Positions 1 through 8,867 of a stretch of DNA of 37,981 nucleotides are shown piece after piece. The notes under the pieces are model-generated. The model was not told the DNA's origin and did not search any database. It saw nothing but the letters and a program-made list of their open reading frames with translations. The DNA lies in contig JABJNB010000076.1 of the NCBI GenBank assembly GCA_018659145.1, forward strand, positions 1-37,981, given 5' to 3'. A program made the position numbers and the translations under genes. Source of the stretch: Rickettsiales bacterium. Its GTDB lineage: Bacteria; Pseudomonadota; Alphaproteobacteria; Rickettsiales; JABIRX01. Each line of letters begins with the position of its first letter. Positions within the stretch are counted from its first letter, which is position 1.

Positions 1-3000
1 TCAGCGAATTCCGCTGCTTGCAAAGCTGTTTTATGATCTCTATCTTCTTTTTGTGCAGCATCTTGCCTTACTTGCTCTGCCGCTCTTGCAGCATCTTGCC
101 TTGCATACTCATCCGCAGCATTTTTCTGCATTGCCAATTGATGATCTTCTGCATGTTTTTGACTATCAGCTCCAGCAGCTATTTCAGCAACTATTTGCTC
201 CCTTTGCTGTTCAACCTCAAGCATCCTAGCCCTTTCAGAACTCTGAGCTTTCATTTGCTCTAATTTTCTCTCCTGAAACCTACCCACTCGCGCTTGCTGA
301 ACTCTAAGTTGTTGAGCACGTAATTCTGCTTGTTCAATAAGTAATCTATCAGCAGATAGTTTTTCTTCAGAAACTAATCTGGCAGCTAACATTCTTGCTT
401 CAGCCTGAGATCTGAGAGCTTCCACATCTATCTGAGCTTTAGCCTGAGTCTCAGCAATTTTAACCTCTGATTCATGTTTAGATAATGCTACCTCTCTACC
501 TGCCGCAATTCTATGCCTTTCTGTTTCTAGTCTCCTATCCGCATTAGCCACATTCATTTGATCAACTTGTGCTCGAAGAGTGGTAAGTTCATCAGTAAGT
601 TTAGCTGTTGAATCTAAAGAATGAGATCCGCTACTCCCTCCTCTGCTCTGCCCAGGATCTCCTTCCTCCAGACTACTATCATCACTTACATCAACAGTCG
701 TTTCAGCAAGCCCATCCAGAGCTCTGCTACCGTCACTAGATCCTACGGCCTTCCTACCTTTTGAACCTCCAGCAGAATCTCCATCTCCTGCTGCTAGAGA
801 ATGTGTAGATGAACCTGATTGAGTTTGTAGGTGTAAAATTTCAACATCCTTAGCTCCAATCTGACGATGCAAATCTGCATTTTCTTCCTCAGCCTTAGTA
901 ACACTATATTCTAGATCTCTTATCAGCGATTCTCGCTCTTCTTTAGCCTCTTCTTCCTTTCGTTGAAGATCATCATCCCTATCTGTGTGAGATTCTAACC
1001 CTGCCATTACCCGATCTTTACCCTCTATTGCAAGTTTTAAATTATCATTTTCTTGAGTTAAACTCCTAAAACCTGCCTGAGAAGTCTCTAATTCCCTTAT
1101 AACCCCATCTCTCTCTTCAGAAACCTCGCCTACCATTTTACTAAGAGAAGGTATATATTCTCTAGCATGATCTTCTTGTTTTTTTAATCTTAGCTGTAAC
1201 TCAGTTATTAAAGCTTGCTGATCTGCATGTTTTTCATCAAGTAAACCTTCTGTATCCTTACCACGGAGAAGCTCCAAGCTAGTCTCCATCTCCAGAGCTT
1301 TTATCTTCTCCTGAGACAATTCTCTTTGATTACCGTCCAATGCACTCCTTAACACCCCTATAGCCAAGGCATGATCCGCCTTAATTCCCTCTAATTCTGC
1401 CACTTGTGTTTCTAATGCTGCTGTTGCTTGCTCTTTTGCTACTCGTGCGGCCTCTAATGCTGCCGTAGCTGCGGCGGCGGCTTGCTCTGCTGCTTCTGCT
1501 GCTTGGGTAGACGCTGCTTGCTCTACTGCTAATCGTGCAGTCTCTTCTGCCTGTTGTGTTTGCGCTGCCGCCGCTGCCTGTTGTGCTGCTTGCTCAGCTA
1601 ATGCTGCCTCATGTGCTGCTCTTAGTGTTTCTAATTCTTCTCGCGCTGCCACCACTTGTGCTTGTGCTGCCGCTGTTGCTCGTGCTTGCTCTGCTCCGAA
1701 CTCTGCCACTTGAGACGCTGCCTGAGCCTCTAAGGCTGCTGCATGTGCTGCTGCTGCCGCTGTTGCTTGGGTAGATGCTGCTTGCTCAGCTGCTAACTCT
1801 GCTTCTAACGCACCTTTCTGATCTCGCAAGGTAACTAGTTCACTATCTATATTTGCTACTACTCTTGTATTCAACGCAGATAACTCTTCTACAATCCGAG
1901 CATTCTGTTCCTGCGCAGCTGCATGTTCAACCCTTAGTGCTTCTAGCGCCGCTGCTGATGCTGATAATTTTCCTTGTAACTCTGCTTGTACTGCTTGCGC
2001 TGCTGCTTGTGCACTTAGTTCTGCTGCATGCGCTTTCTCTTGTACTACTGATCGCTCTGCTTCCTGTAACGCCTTAGTCTCTTGCTTCCAAGCACCAAAT
2101 CCTTGCCTTACTCTTGATTGACTAATACCTGTTAATGCAGTCTTCATTACTGCCGCTGCTGCTTTCTTAGTAACCTGTTTTTGAGCTGACAACTCTACTT
2201 CTTGCCCTCGTGCTGCTTCTTCTGCATCCTCTAATGCTGCTGCATGCTGAGTCTCCAAAGCTGCCGTAGCTGCGGCGGCGGCTTGCTCTGCCGCCTCTTC
2301 TCCTTCTTTTAATTTTTGACCGAGTTCTTTAACACTTTTATCGTATTTCGTTGTTAAGGAAGCTATATCAGATTCACTCCTCTTCCTCTCTGCTGTTAAG
2401 GCTGCAGTATGTTGCGCTAATTGGGCAGTCTGTGCTTGCTCTGCTGCTGATGCTGACTCTAAGGCTAATCTCTGCGCTTCTTCTAATGCTTGAGCTGCTG
2501 TCTCTAATTTGCTTACTTTGGCTTCCAATAGTTGTCTAATTATTTCTTCAGATTCTGCTTTTTGAGCAGATAGTATTAACTTAGCCAATTCTACGTCTCC
2601 TGCAATAAAGAATGATTGTTCCTTTTCATCTATCTTCTCCATATAACTCTCCAGCTCCTCCTTGTACTCATCACCAATTTTTTCCGCAAATTTTGCTACT
2701 TTCCCACGTATATCTGTTACTCTATCATATCCTACACCATCCTCTAAACACTCATTCTCTAAAGCTTTACAACCTGCAATCAAAGCTTTTATTACTTTTT
2801 TTTCAGCAGCAGCAGCAGCAGCAGCAAGCTTTAAATCATCTAGATTGATTACAAAAGGTTCACTCTCACCAAGATTAAAAGCGCCCTCTTCAGCTAAAGC
2901 AGAATCAATATTCACCTCTACCCTGCTTAAATCAAAAGTAACATTTTTGTCTTCATCAATAGAGCAAGGTTCAGACTGTCCATCGCGAAAAATATCAATC

Positions 3001-3821
3001 AAGCTAGCTAATTTTTCCGCTGTTTCTTCAGCTTCCCTAATAGCTTCAATATCTCTACAGAAATCATCATGTGATATAGTTTCCTGGGCTTCTGCTCCCT
3101 GTTGCGATAGATTTCTTTTGTCAAAAAAGAAATCTATTAATACTTGTACCTTATCTACTTGAGATTTAATATGAGCGTATTCTGATATATAGCCAATCTT
3201 AGTACCTATCTCTAATAATTTTGATAAATGTAATTGCGGCAGATCAGGCGTCTCATTTGATGCTACGGTAGAAATAGCACCAGAAAATCCTTTGCTTTCT
3301 TGCTTCATTGCTTCTTTAGCTTCGGCAAAGGAATCTGAGCTTGTTCCTAGAGACTTATCTAATTCTGCTAATGCCTCTCTAAAATTATAACTTGCTGAAT
3401 ATTTTGTAAAACAAGCTTCAATATCATTATTCTGAGTAACTTTTTCCGCTTTTTGAGCAGCTTCTAGTACTTTTTCATACTCTTTCTGTCTCGAATAGTC
3501 TATGAACTTCCTGAAAGCTTCCTTGTTACCTTTTAGATTATCTTTTAGATTATCTAGACATTCTTTGGTAAGAAATTTTTCAGCGTATTCGCCTTCTTTC
3601 ACATTCTCTTCACATAGAACAGTAGTCCTAGGTGTAATATTTGTAAAAAAAGGCCAATCCTTGTTTAATTCAGTTGCTAAGGCACCAGCAAACTCACTAG
3701 CATTAGTACTAGCCCCCACCTCTGGTGCCTCTCCTATTTTAAAACCTCCTCTCTTGACAGCAAGCTCTTCTAAATAAAGATTAAAATTCTTTATTATTAA
3801 ATCCTCCGTTACAACTGGCAT
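1..3821 (-). CDS. Giant Ala/Glu/Gln-rich coiled-coil protein (partial, C-terminus beyond the left edge)
   Basis: A minus-strand frame starts at the ATG at 3821-3819 and stays open to the left edge: 1273 codons without a stop, with the C-terminus outside the window. AAAGG lies about 8 nt before the ATG. The first ~330 residues are mixed helical. A seven-alanine run (about 333-339) leads into a long Ala/Glu/Gln-rich heptad-like region (about 450-820) with internal repeats such as EQAAAATAALE. A charged coil follows, then a Ser/Gly/Asp-rich linker (about 997-1072), then an Arg/Glu/Gln-rich helix to the edge. There is no signal peptide or membrane segment. The function is unknown. Very long coiled coils in host-associated bacteria are often structural proteins or secreted effectors, but nothing here proves either. 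The high GC of the Ala-rich part reflects alanine codons. The many short plus-strand frames opposite are shadows of this gene. Confidence 0.88.
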   Translation of the reverse strand, partial: MPVVTEDLIIKNFNLYLEELAVKRGGFKIGEAPEVGASTNASEFAGALATELNKDWPFFTNITPRTTVLCEENVKEGEYAEKFLTKECLDNLKDNLKGNKEAFRKFIDYSRQKEYEKVLEAAQKAEKVTQNNDIEACFTKYSASYNFREALAELDKSLGTSSDSFAEAKEAMKQESKGFSGAISTVASNETPDLPQLHLSKLLEIGTKIGYISEYAHIKSQVDKVQVLIDFFFDKRNLSQQGAEAQETISHDDFCRDIEAIREAEETAEKLASLIDIFRDGQSEPCSIDEDKNVTFDLSRVEVNIDSALAEEGAFNLGESEPFVINLDDLKLAAAAAAAEKKVIKALIAGCKALENECLEDGVGYDRVTDIRGKVAKFAEKIGDEYKEELESYMEKIDEKEQSFFIAGDVELAKLILSAQKAESEEIIRQLLEAKVSKLETAAQALEEAQRLALESASAAEQAQTAQLAQHTAALTAERKRSESDIASLTTKYDKSVKELGQKLKEGEEAAEQAAAAATAALETQHAAALEDAEEAARGQEVELSAQKQVTKKAAAAVMKTALTGISQSRVRQGFGAWKQETKALQEAERSVVQEKAHAAELSAQAAAQAVQAELQGKLSASAAALEALRVEHAAAQEQNARIVEELSALNTRVVANIDSELVTLRDQKGALEAELAAEQAASTQATAAAAAHAAALEAQAASQVAEFGAEQARATAAAQAQVVAAREELETLRAAHEAALAEQAAQQAAAAAQTQQAEETARLAVEQAASTQAAEAAEQAAAAATAALEAARVAKEQATAALETQVAELEGIKADHALAIGVLRSALDGNQRELSQEKIKALEMETSLELLRGKDTEGLLDEKHADQQALITELQLRLKKQEDHAREYIPSLSKMVGEVSEERDGVIRELETSQAGFRSLTQENDNLKLAIEGKDRVMAGLESHTDRDDDLQRKEEEAKEERESLIRDLEYSVTKAEEENADLHRQIGAKDVEILHLQTQSGSSTHSLAAGDGDSAGGSKGRKAVGSSDGSRALDGLAETTVDVSDDSSLEEGDPGQSRGGSSGSHSLDSTAKLTDELTTLRAQVDQMNVANADRRLETERHRIAAGREVALSKHESEVKIAETQAKAQIDVEALRSQAEARMLAARLVSEEKLSADRLLIEQAELRAQQLRVQQARVGRFQERKLEQMKAQSSERARMLEVEQQREQIVAEIAAGADSQKHAEDHQLAMQKNAADEYARQDAARAAEQVRQDAAQKEDRDHKTALQAAEFA
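1459..1490 (-). repeat. 32-nt exact internal repeat, copy 1
   Basis: Identical over 32 nt to 2260-2291, exactly 801 nt (267 codons) away and in the same frame. It encodes the EQAAAATAA segment of the coiled coil. Nucleotide identity, rather than only protein similarity, suggests recent duplication or gene conversion within the gene. Confidence 0.85.
2260..2291 (-). repeat. 32-nt exact internal repeat, copy 2
   Basis: Partner of 1459-1490 within the coiled-coil gene, with identical sequence and frame. Confidence 0.85.
2805..2825 (-). repeat. Trinucleotide run, seven GCT alanine codons
   Basis: Seven perfect AGC units on the plus strand, in frame with the coiled-coil gene, encode seven alanines with one identical codon. 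Slippage here would change the length of the alanine run without shifting the frame. Confidence 0.9.
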
Positions 3822-3909
3822 CTTGAACCTTTCTTACTAATCTGTTTATCTAAAATTAATTCCATGTTTTCTCTGCCAGTTATTTTATAATTATTAATCA
3901 TCTTTTGGT

Positions 3910-3918
3910 AGTATAGCA
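3910..3918 (-). promoter_or_regulatory. Candidate extended -10 promoter for the coiled-coil gene
   Basis: On the minus strand this reads TGCTATACT, an extended -10 hexamer (TGnTATACT), about 90 nt before the start codon. The -35 match upstream is weak. It implies a leader of about 80 nt that contains an 18-codon upstream frame (3809-3865) overlapping the main start. Confidence 0.4.
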
Positions 3919-3927
3919 AAATTTGCG

Positions 3928-4187
3928 GCCCAATGAAATGATTTTGTTTAAAATGTTGTGATTTTACAATATACCCTTCGTAGGGGCGGGGTCCTCCCGC
4001 CCGGGTGATATGCCGCGTATAGGCGGGCGGGAGGACCCCGCCCCTACGGAATGTCGGTATTTTGCGATATTTTATTTTTTCTATAAACACATGTTTTTAG
4101 GCCCAAGGAAATGATTTTGTTTAAAATGTTGTGATTTTGCAACACACCCCCTTCGTACGGGGGCTATGGATTTTACGTCCTCACGGG
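3928..4187. repeat. REP-like hairpin element with leader, plus a truncated second copy
   Basis: This fills most of the 366-bp gap between the coiled-coil gene and mfd. A leader at 3928-3969 precedes a perfect 25-bp inverted repeat (3979-4003 with 4024-4048, 20-nt loop) that begins CGTAGGGGCGGGG. A second leader at 4101-4142 matches the first at about 40 of 42 positions and is followed by only half of a hairpin (cttcgtacggggg). The same leader-hairpin junction recurs near 7813-7910, so the leader belongs to the element. The GC-rich hairpin could also stop transcription leaving mfd. No gene is seen here. Confidence 0.85.
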
Positions 4188-7100
4188 TTACAATTTTAAT
4201 AAATCATTTAAGAATTTTGTGATGCGTTCGATGCGTCTTGTGGGGTTGTCATCGGCGTATTTTAAGACGAGTTTTTGGTCGGGGCGGAGTTTTAAAATAA
4301 GGGGATTGTAATTGATATACGCTATTAATTTTTCTGGGTTGTGGAATTGGTCCGCCCGGAAACCAAATAAAATTGCTTTGGGGCCAGCTTCAATCCGATT
4401 AATATTTAAACGATAACAAAATTGCTTAAGTGAAACTATCGCAAATAAGTTTTTAATTTCTCCCGTAATATCACCAAAACGATCTATCATCTCAAGCTCG
4501 ATTTCTTCCGCCTCTGCGGTATCCTTACAGAAAGCAATTCGACGATAAAATTCAATTCTCACACTCTCGTCAGAAATATAACGCTCTGGTATAAAAACTG
4601 ATGCTCCTATGTTAATTTTTGGGGTGTAATCACTATTAGCTTCAAGCTCTTTGCTATCCTCATTATCTTTAGCGATATGTGAGTTTTTTAAAGCCGTTAT
4701 GGCTTCTTCTAACATTTGCTGATAAAGCTCCACTCCTATATCTTTTATATGGCCTGATTGCGCCTCGCCAAGTAAATTTCCAGCGCCCCTAATATCCAAA
4801 TCATAAGAAGCTAAATTAAAGCCAGCACCTAGACCATCCAAAGTTTGCATCACTTCTAAACGCTTCTCGGCATTAGTATTTAATTTTACCTTCTCATCAA
4901 ATAATAAATAAGCATAAGCACGGGTTTTGGAGCGTCCAACCCTCCCGCGTAATTGATATAAGGCCGATAAGCCAAAATGATGCGCATTATGGATGATAAT
5001 CGTGTTTGCACTGGCAATATCAATGCCAGATTCAATGATTGTTGTAGATAGTAATAATTGGTATTTACCTTCATAAAAATCGATCATTATTTGATCTAAT
5101 TCTGCTGGACTCATCTTGCCATGCGCCATCACAATTTTTATCTCGGGAACTAACTTACTGATTTTATCATAAGTTTTCTCCAAATCACGAATTTTTGGAC
5201 AAACATAAAATACTCGACCACTCCGATAAAACTCACGTAAAATCGCCTCCCTAATTATCATACCATCAAATGGCATGATAAAAGTCCTAACCGCCATACG
5301 ATCCACCGGCGGTGTTGCAAGCAAGCTTAAATCCCTAATGCCATTTAACGACATTTGTAATGTCCGAGGGATTGGTGTTGCGGTTAGGGTTAGGATATGT
5401 AAATCTTTTTTTAATTTCTTAAGCTTTTCCTTTTGACTCACCCCAAAATGCTGCTCCTCATCTACGATAATTAAAGCCAGGTTCTTAAATTTAATTTTAT
5501 CATTTAATAAGCTATGCGTGCCAATCACTATCTGCACTTGCCCGCTTTCCAAACCTTCAATTACCTTCTTTTTACCTGCCGTTGTTACCATCCGGGATAA
5601 TTGCGCTATGTTAATATCAAAGCCTTCAAATCGCTTCAAAAAATTATTATAATGCTGACGTGATAAGAGCGTTGTTGGCACAACTATTGCTACTTGAACT
5701 TTATCGTTCATATCATTGGTAACAACACTAAATGCCGCTCGCATTGCAACTTCAGTTTTACCAAAACCAACATCACCACAAATAAGCCGGTCCATATTCC
5801 TACCACTGCTTAAATCCTTAGTCACATCCTCTATCGCTCTTTCTTGATCTTTAGTTTCAGTAAATTCAAATTTAGCATCAAACTCCGCTTTTAAAAAATC
5901 ATGCGAATAATAACTTTGACCTTTTTGTAACTCCCTCGCCGAAGCAATTTCGAGCAAATCTCCCGCTATGTCTTTTAGTTTTTTCTTAACTTTAGATTTT
6001 TTCTCACTCCAATAACCAGATCCGAGTTTATCTAAGCGCATATTTGTAGCACTTTGACCATAGCGGCTAATCATATCCATATTCCAAACAGGGACATATA
6101 ACTTATCATTGCCAAGGTAACTTAAACATAGAAAATCATGTTCCAAATCTTGGATATTTAATTTCTTTAAACCTAGAAATTCTGCAACACCATGCTCTTT
6201 ATGAACCACAATCTCGCCCTCCTCTATTGATCCAGCTTCGAGAATTAAACGCTCCGCTCGGCGCTTATTTGAGACAGTCCTGTTCACCTTAGAGCCTAGT
6301 AAATCCTGCTCGCTGATTACAATATAATTTTGATAATTAAAGCCCTTCTCCAAAGGATAATGAAGTAACGATATTGGGCCAATTGGCTTATCCGGCCACG
6401 CCTCCACTATAACAGAAACTAAATCATGTTCACGAAGGATAGTCTGTAATTGCTCCAAGCTATGCTGGCTATAAGCGCAGATTACAATGATAAGATTCTT
6501 ATGATCTCTGGTATGATCATCTAGATAAGCTTTCAATATATCTATGGTATGTTTTTTCTGTACCAAGCTTGATTTATAACAATCAATACTCGATGTGATA
6601 TCATAATGAAAATTTCCCTGAGCCTTAATATCGAAAATTAAATTATTATAATTAGCCAAATGCTCAGTGATCTCAGCTGCGTTTAAATATAATAATTCCG
6701 GCGGTATTGGTAAATAATCCTTAACCCTAACTTTTAATTTATCATAATTGATTTTACGGGTTTTATAATAATCATTTATTGTATCTAAACGCTCAGAAAG
6801 TGAATCCTCCGCACTTGATCCAATAACAACGTTTAAACTCCTTGGTAGATAATCAAATAAAGTCACCATTTTCTCATAAAATAATGGCATTAGATGAAGG
6901 GCAACTGGGCTCAGAACATTATTTATCGTGTCTTGATAAACCGTCGCCTGGGTATCATCATATGAGAAATATTTAGTGAAATTAGTTGAGAAATTATTAA
7001 TATTTGCTTCATTTAAAATCACCTCCAAAGCAGGAATTACCGTAATAGCCTTAATGACTTTGCCCGTTGAGATTTGCGTTAATGGATCGAAATATTTTAT

Positions 7101-7673
7101 CAGATCAATTTTATCACCAAAAAAATCAATCCGTAGCGGCTTATCATAAGATGGAAGGTAGACATCTAAAATCGAACCTTTGCGCGAAAACTCGCCAGCT
7201 TCTGTTACCGAGTTACTATTTTTATAACCAGCCCTAACTAATTGCCGTATCAAATCATCTTGGCTAAGTATCTCGCCTTTAGATATCTCAAAACTTACAG
7301 ATTTAAGTGTTTCAGCAGGCATCACCCTATTTAATAAAGCGTGGTAACTAGTGATAATTATTTTGGGCTTACTGCTAGTTGAAATATTATACAAAGCTTT
7401 TAAACGCGCACTTTGCACCCCACTATTTGGCGAAACCCTATCATATGCCTGACAATCCCATGCAGGAAACTTTATCAACTCAAAACCCGAAACCATCTTA
7501 GATAAAGCCTTATAGCTCTGCTCAAGCGTTACATCATTGCAGGTAATATAAAGATAATTCGCCTTGGAGTTATCTTTGATAATCTTGCTGAAAATAAAAT
7601 CATTTACCCAAAGCGGAACTCCAGAGATGTATGATTTTTTTGGTATTTGTTTTAAGTTAAGAGAATGCTGCAT
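4188..7673 (-). CDS. mfd: Transcription-repair coupling factor Mfd
   Basis: The 1161-residue product has the full length and order of Mfd. An N-terminal UvrB-like module (about 1-340) is followed by the RNA-polymerase-binding domain (around 480-560, with the VHKEHGVAEFLGL stretch). The RecG-like helicase follows, with Walker A GDVGFGKTE near residue 632, DEEQ, and LTATPIPRTLQMSL. The C-terminal TRCF domain comes last. Mfd removes RNA polymerase stalled at DNA lesions by translocating on DNA with ATP, then recruits UvrA for nucleotide excision repair. The start is the ATG at 7673; no strong Shine-Dalgarno is visible and a repeat lies directly upstream. sdhE is the next gene upstream, an arrangement I recall from other alphaproteobacteria. 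No damage to the frame is seen. Confidence 0.97.
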   Translation of the reverse strand: MQHSLNLKQIPKKSYISGVPLWVNDFIFSKIIKDNSKANYLYITCNDVTLEQSYKALSKMVSGFELIKFPAWDCQAYDRVSPNSGVQSARLKALYNISTSSKPKIIITSYHALLNRVMPAETLKSVSFEISKGEILSQDDLIRQLVRAGYKNSNSVTEAGEFSRKGSILDVYLPSYDKPLRIDFFGDKIDLIKYFDPLTQISTGKVIKAITVIPALEVILNEANINNFSTNFTKYFSYDDTQATVYQDTINNVLSPVALHLMPLFYEKMVTLFDYLPRSLNVVIGSSAEDSLSERLDTINDYYKTRKINYDKLKVRVKDYLPIPPELLYLNAAEITEHLANYNNLIFDIKAQGNFHYDITSSIDCYKSSLVQKKHTIDILKAYLDDHTRDHKNLIIVICAYSQHSLEQLQTILREHDLVSVIVEAWPDKPIGPISLLHYPLEKGFNYQNYIVISEQDLLGSKVNRTVSNKRRAERLILEAGSIEEGEIVVHKEHGVAEFLGLKKLNIQDLEHDFLCLSYLGNDKLYVPVWNMDMISRYGQSATNMRLDKLGSGYWSEKKSKVKKKLKDIAGDLLEIASARELQKGQSYYSHDFLKAEFDAKFEFTETKDQERAIEDVTKDLSSGRNMDRLICGDVGFGKTEVAMRAAFSVVTNDMNDKVQVAIVVPTTLLSRQHYNNFLKRFEGFDINIAQLSRMVTTAGKKKVIEGLESGQVQIVIGTHSLLNDKIKFKNLALIIVDEEQHFGVSQKEKLKKLKKDLHILTLTATPIPRTLQMSLNGIRDLSLLATPPVDRMAVRTFIMPFDGMIIREAILREFYRSGRVFYVCPKIRDLEKTYDKISKLVPEIKIVMAHGKMSPAELDQIMIDFYEGKYQLLLSTTIIESGIDIASANTIIIHNAHHFGLSALYQLRGRVGRSKTRAYAYLLFDEKVKLNTNAEKRLEVMQTLDGLGAGFNLASYDLDIRGAGNLLGEAQSGHIKDIGVELYQQMLEEAITALKNSHIAKDNEDSKELEANSDYTPKINIGASVFIPERYISDESVRIEFYRRIAFCKDTAEAEEIELEMIDRFGDITGEIKNLFAIVSLKQFCYRLNINRIEAGPKAILFGFRADQFHNPEKLIAYINYNPLILKLRPDQKLVLKYADDNPTRRIERITKFLNDLLKL

Positions 7674-7689
7674 GTTTAGAAAACTTCAT

Positions 7690-7910
7690 CGGGACGGAGT
7701 TCTTCCGCCAGGGTAGCGTGCCGCGAGTATCCGGCATGCGGGCGGGAGGACCCCGCCCCTACGGGAATGGGGTTCGCCTCATCCGCCAATATATGTTTTT
7801 CGGTTTTGTAAAAAACATTATGGTTTTGCAATATATACTTCGTAGGGGCGGGGTTCTCCCGCCCTTGTAATGTGCCGCATATGTTCGGGCGGGAGGACCC
7901 CGCCCCTACG
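7690..7910. repeat. Two REP-like GC-rich hairpin elements between sdhE and mfd
   Basis: Two members of the hairpin family also found at 3979-4048. The first (about 7690-7763) has an intact right arm and a degraded left arm. The second has 24-nt arms at 7841-7864 and 7887-7910 with one mismatch, preceded by the family leader (about 7813-7840). A third fragment of an arm (cccctacg) lies near 7929. They occupy the whole sdhE-mfd gap. The open frame that crosses them (7676-7948) is a translation of repeats. Confidence 0.85.
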
Positions 7911-7937
7911 GGAGTAGGGCTCGGGTCTGCCCCTACG

Positions 7938-8210
7938 TTAATTATCATAACCGGCTTGGGTGAATGTTAGTATGTCTTCGATCAATAAAGCATACTCATC
8001 TGGGACTTGGAACTTGCCAGTGAGCCAGTTATAGATATCTAAATCATCTTCATCTAAGAAGATTTCATACAAGTTTATTTGCTCTAAGCTGAAGTTATGT
8101 ATTTTGCTTATCGTATATTTACCAACCAGAATATCAGTTTCCTTACAGCCCCTATGGTTAGAACGATATATAATTTTTTTAATGAGATTTTCATCTATAG
8201 CTGAGTTCAT
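7938..8210 (-). CDS. sdhE: FAD assembly factor SdhE (succinate dehydrogenase assembly factor 2)
   Basis: This 90-residue protein carries the family signature RSNHRGCKETDILVG at about residues 16-30. The conserved RGxxE segment (RGCKE) is used in this family to promote covalent FAD attachment to SdhA. The length is normal for SdhE (about 80-95 residues). The rest is the expected acidic helical bundle (DEDDLDIYNWL). It follows ppa by 12 nt, so the two are probably co-transcribed, with mfd next downstream after the repeats. The cytoplasmic product acts on succinate dehydrogenase, linking this locus to respiration. Confidence 0.93.
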   Translation of the reverse strand: MNSAIDENLIKKIIYRSNHRGCKETDILVGKYTISKIHNFSLEQINLYEIFLDEDDLDIYNWLTGKFQVPDEYALLIEDILTFTQAGYDN

Positions 8211-8222
8211 AACAAATATGAA

Positions 8223-8738
8223 TTATTTTACAGATGCGTTAATTATCTCACAAGCTTTTGCCTTATTTTCAAACCCAGTAACTTTAGCCCATTTACCAGT
8301 TTCTAAATCTTTATATCGCTCAAAGAAATGCTTTAACCTAGCAAGCGTGGTCTCGTCAAGATCAGTAATATCATTTATATTTTTAGTATATGGATGAATC
8401 TTATCAACAGGCAGAGCAATAATTTTCTCGTCAATACCACCATCATCTTCCATCATCAAAACCCCTATAGGTTTACATTCAACAACAGCTCCTGGGATTA
8501 TTGGATTTTCAGAAATTACTAAAACATCCGCAGGATCTCCATCATCTGATAATGTGTGAGGGATAAAGCCGTAATTAGCTGGGTAAAACATTGCTGTCGT
8601 TAAAAATCTATCCACAAGCAAAGCTCCTGAATCTTTATCAAACTCATATTTAACCGGGTTAGCTCCAGCTGATATCTCGATTATTACATTAATGATTTCA
8701 GGCACATTCTTGCCCCTAGATATTTTATTTATGTCCAT
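8223..8738 (-). CDS. ppa: Inorganic pyrophosphatase, family I
   Basis: The 171-residue protein hydrolyses pyrophosphate to two phosphates, pulling biosynthetic reactions forward. The family I signature DGDPADVL is at residues 66-73 with the metal-binding aspartates D66, D68 and D71. A second acidic cluster, EDDGGIDEK (about 97-105), supplies the further metal ligands. The Lys/Arg and Tyr residues expected near FYPANYGFIPHT are present. The length matches bacterial soluble PPases (about 170-180). The start is the ATG at 8738. It is the first gene of a likely ppa-sdhE transcript, with a repeat-filled gap upstream. Confidence 0.97.
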   Translation of the reverse strand: MDINKISRGKNVPEIINVIIEISAGANPVKYEFDKDSGALLVDRFLTTAMFYPANYGFIPHTLSDDGDPADVLVISENPIIPGAVVECKPIGVLMMEDDGGIDEKIIALPVDKIHPYTKNINDITDLDETTLARLKHFFERYKDLETGKWAKVTGFENKAKACEIINASVK

Positions 8739-8809
8739 GTTCTTATTTTATATTTATGTCGAGTAGAAACTATGAGTTTTTTTTAAATTTACAAATAAAA
8801 AATCAATTA

Positions 8810-8855
8810 ATACCAATTCCCATCTTAAAAGCGGTTCTAAGATGGGATTTGGTAT
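8810..8855. repeat. Short palindromic form of element A
   Basis: A 46-bp hairpin with 18-bp arms (one mismatch) bounded by ATACCAA and TTGGTAT. It matches the terminal hairpin of the 128-bp element at 35261-35388 in inverted orientation, with the same ends and CCCATCTTA core. It lies upstream of ppa and downstream of the M23 gene, outside coding sequence. Confidence 0.8.
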
Positions 8856-8867
8856 AATATTTATAGG

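Noticed and set aside
18-3777. Plus-strand open frames (81, 79, 74, 62, 78, 166, 91 residues) in the first 3.8 kb
   Set aside because: All lie opposite the continuous minus-strand coiled-coil frame. Their Leu/Ala-rich composition is the complement of Ala/Glu/Gln codons.
3809-4090. 93-residue minus-strand frame
   Set aside because: Mostly a translation of the GC-rich hairpin repeat (FRRGGVLPPAYTRHITRAGG). Only the last 18 codons are discussed, as a possible upstream frame.
7676-7948. 90-residue minus-strand frame between mfd and sdhE
   Set aside because: Repeats GADPSPTPVGAGSSRP and similar strings, a direct translation of the two hairpin elements.
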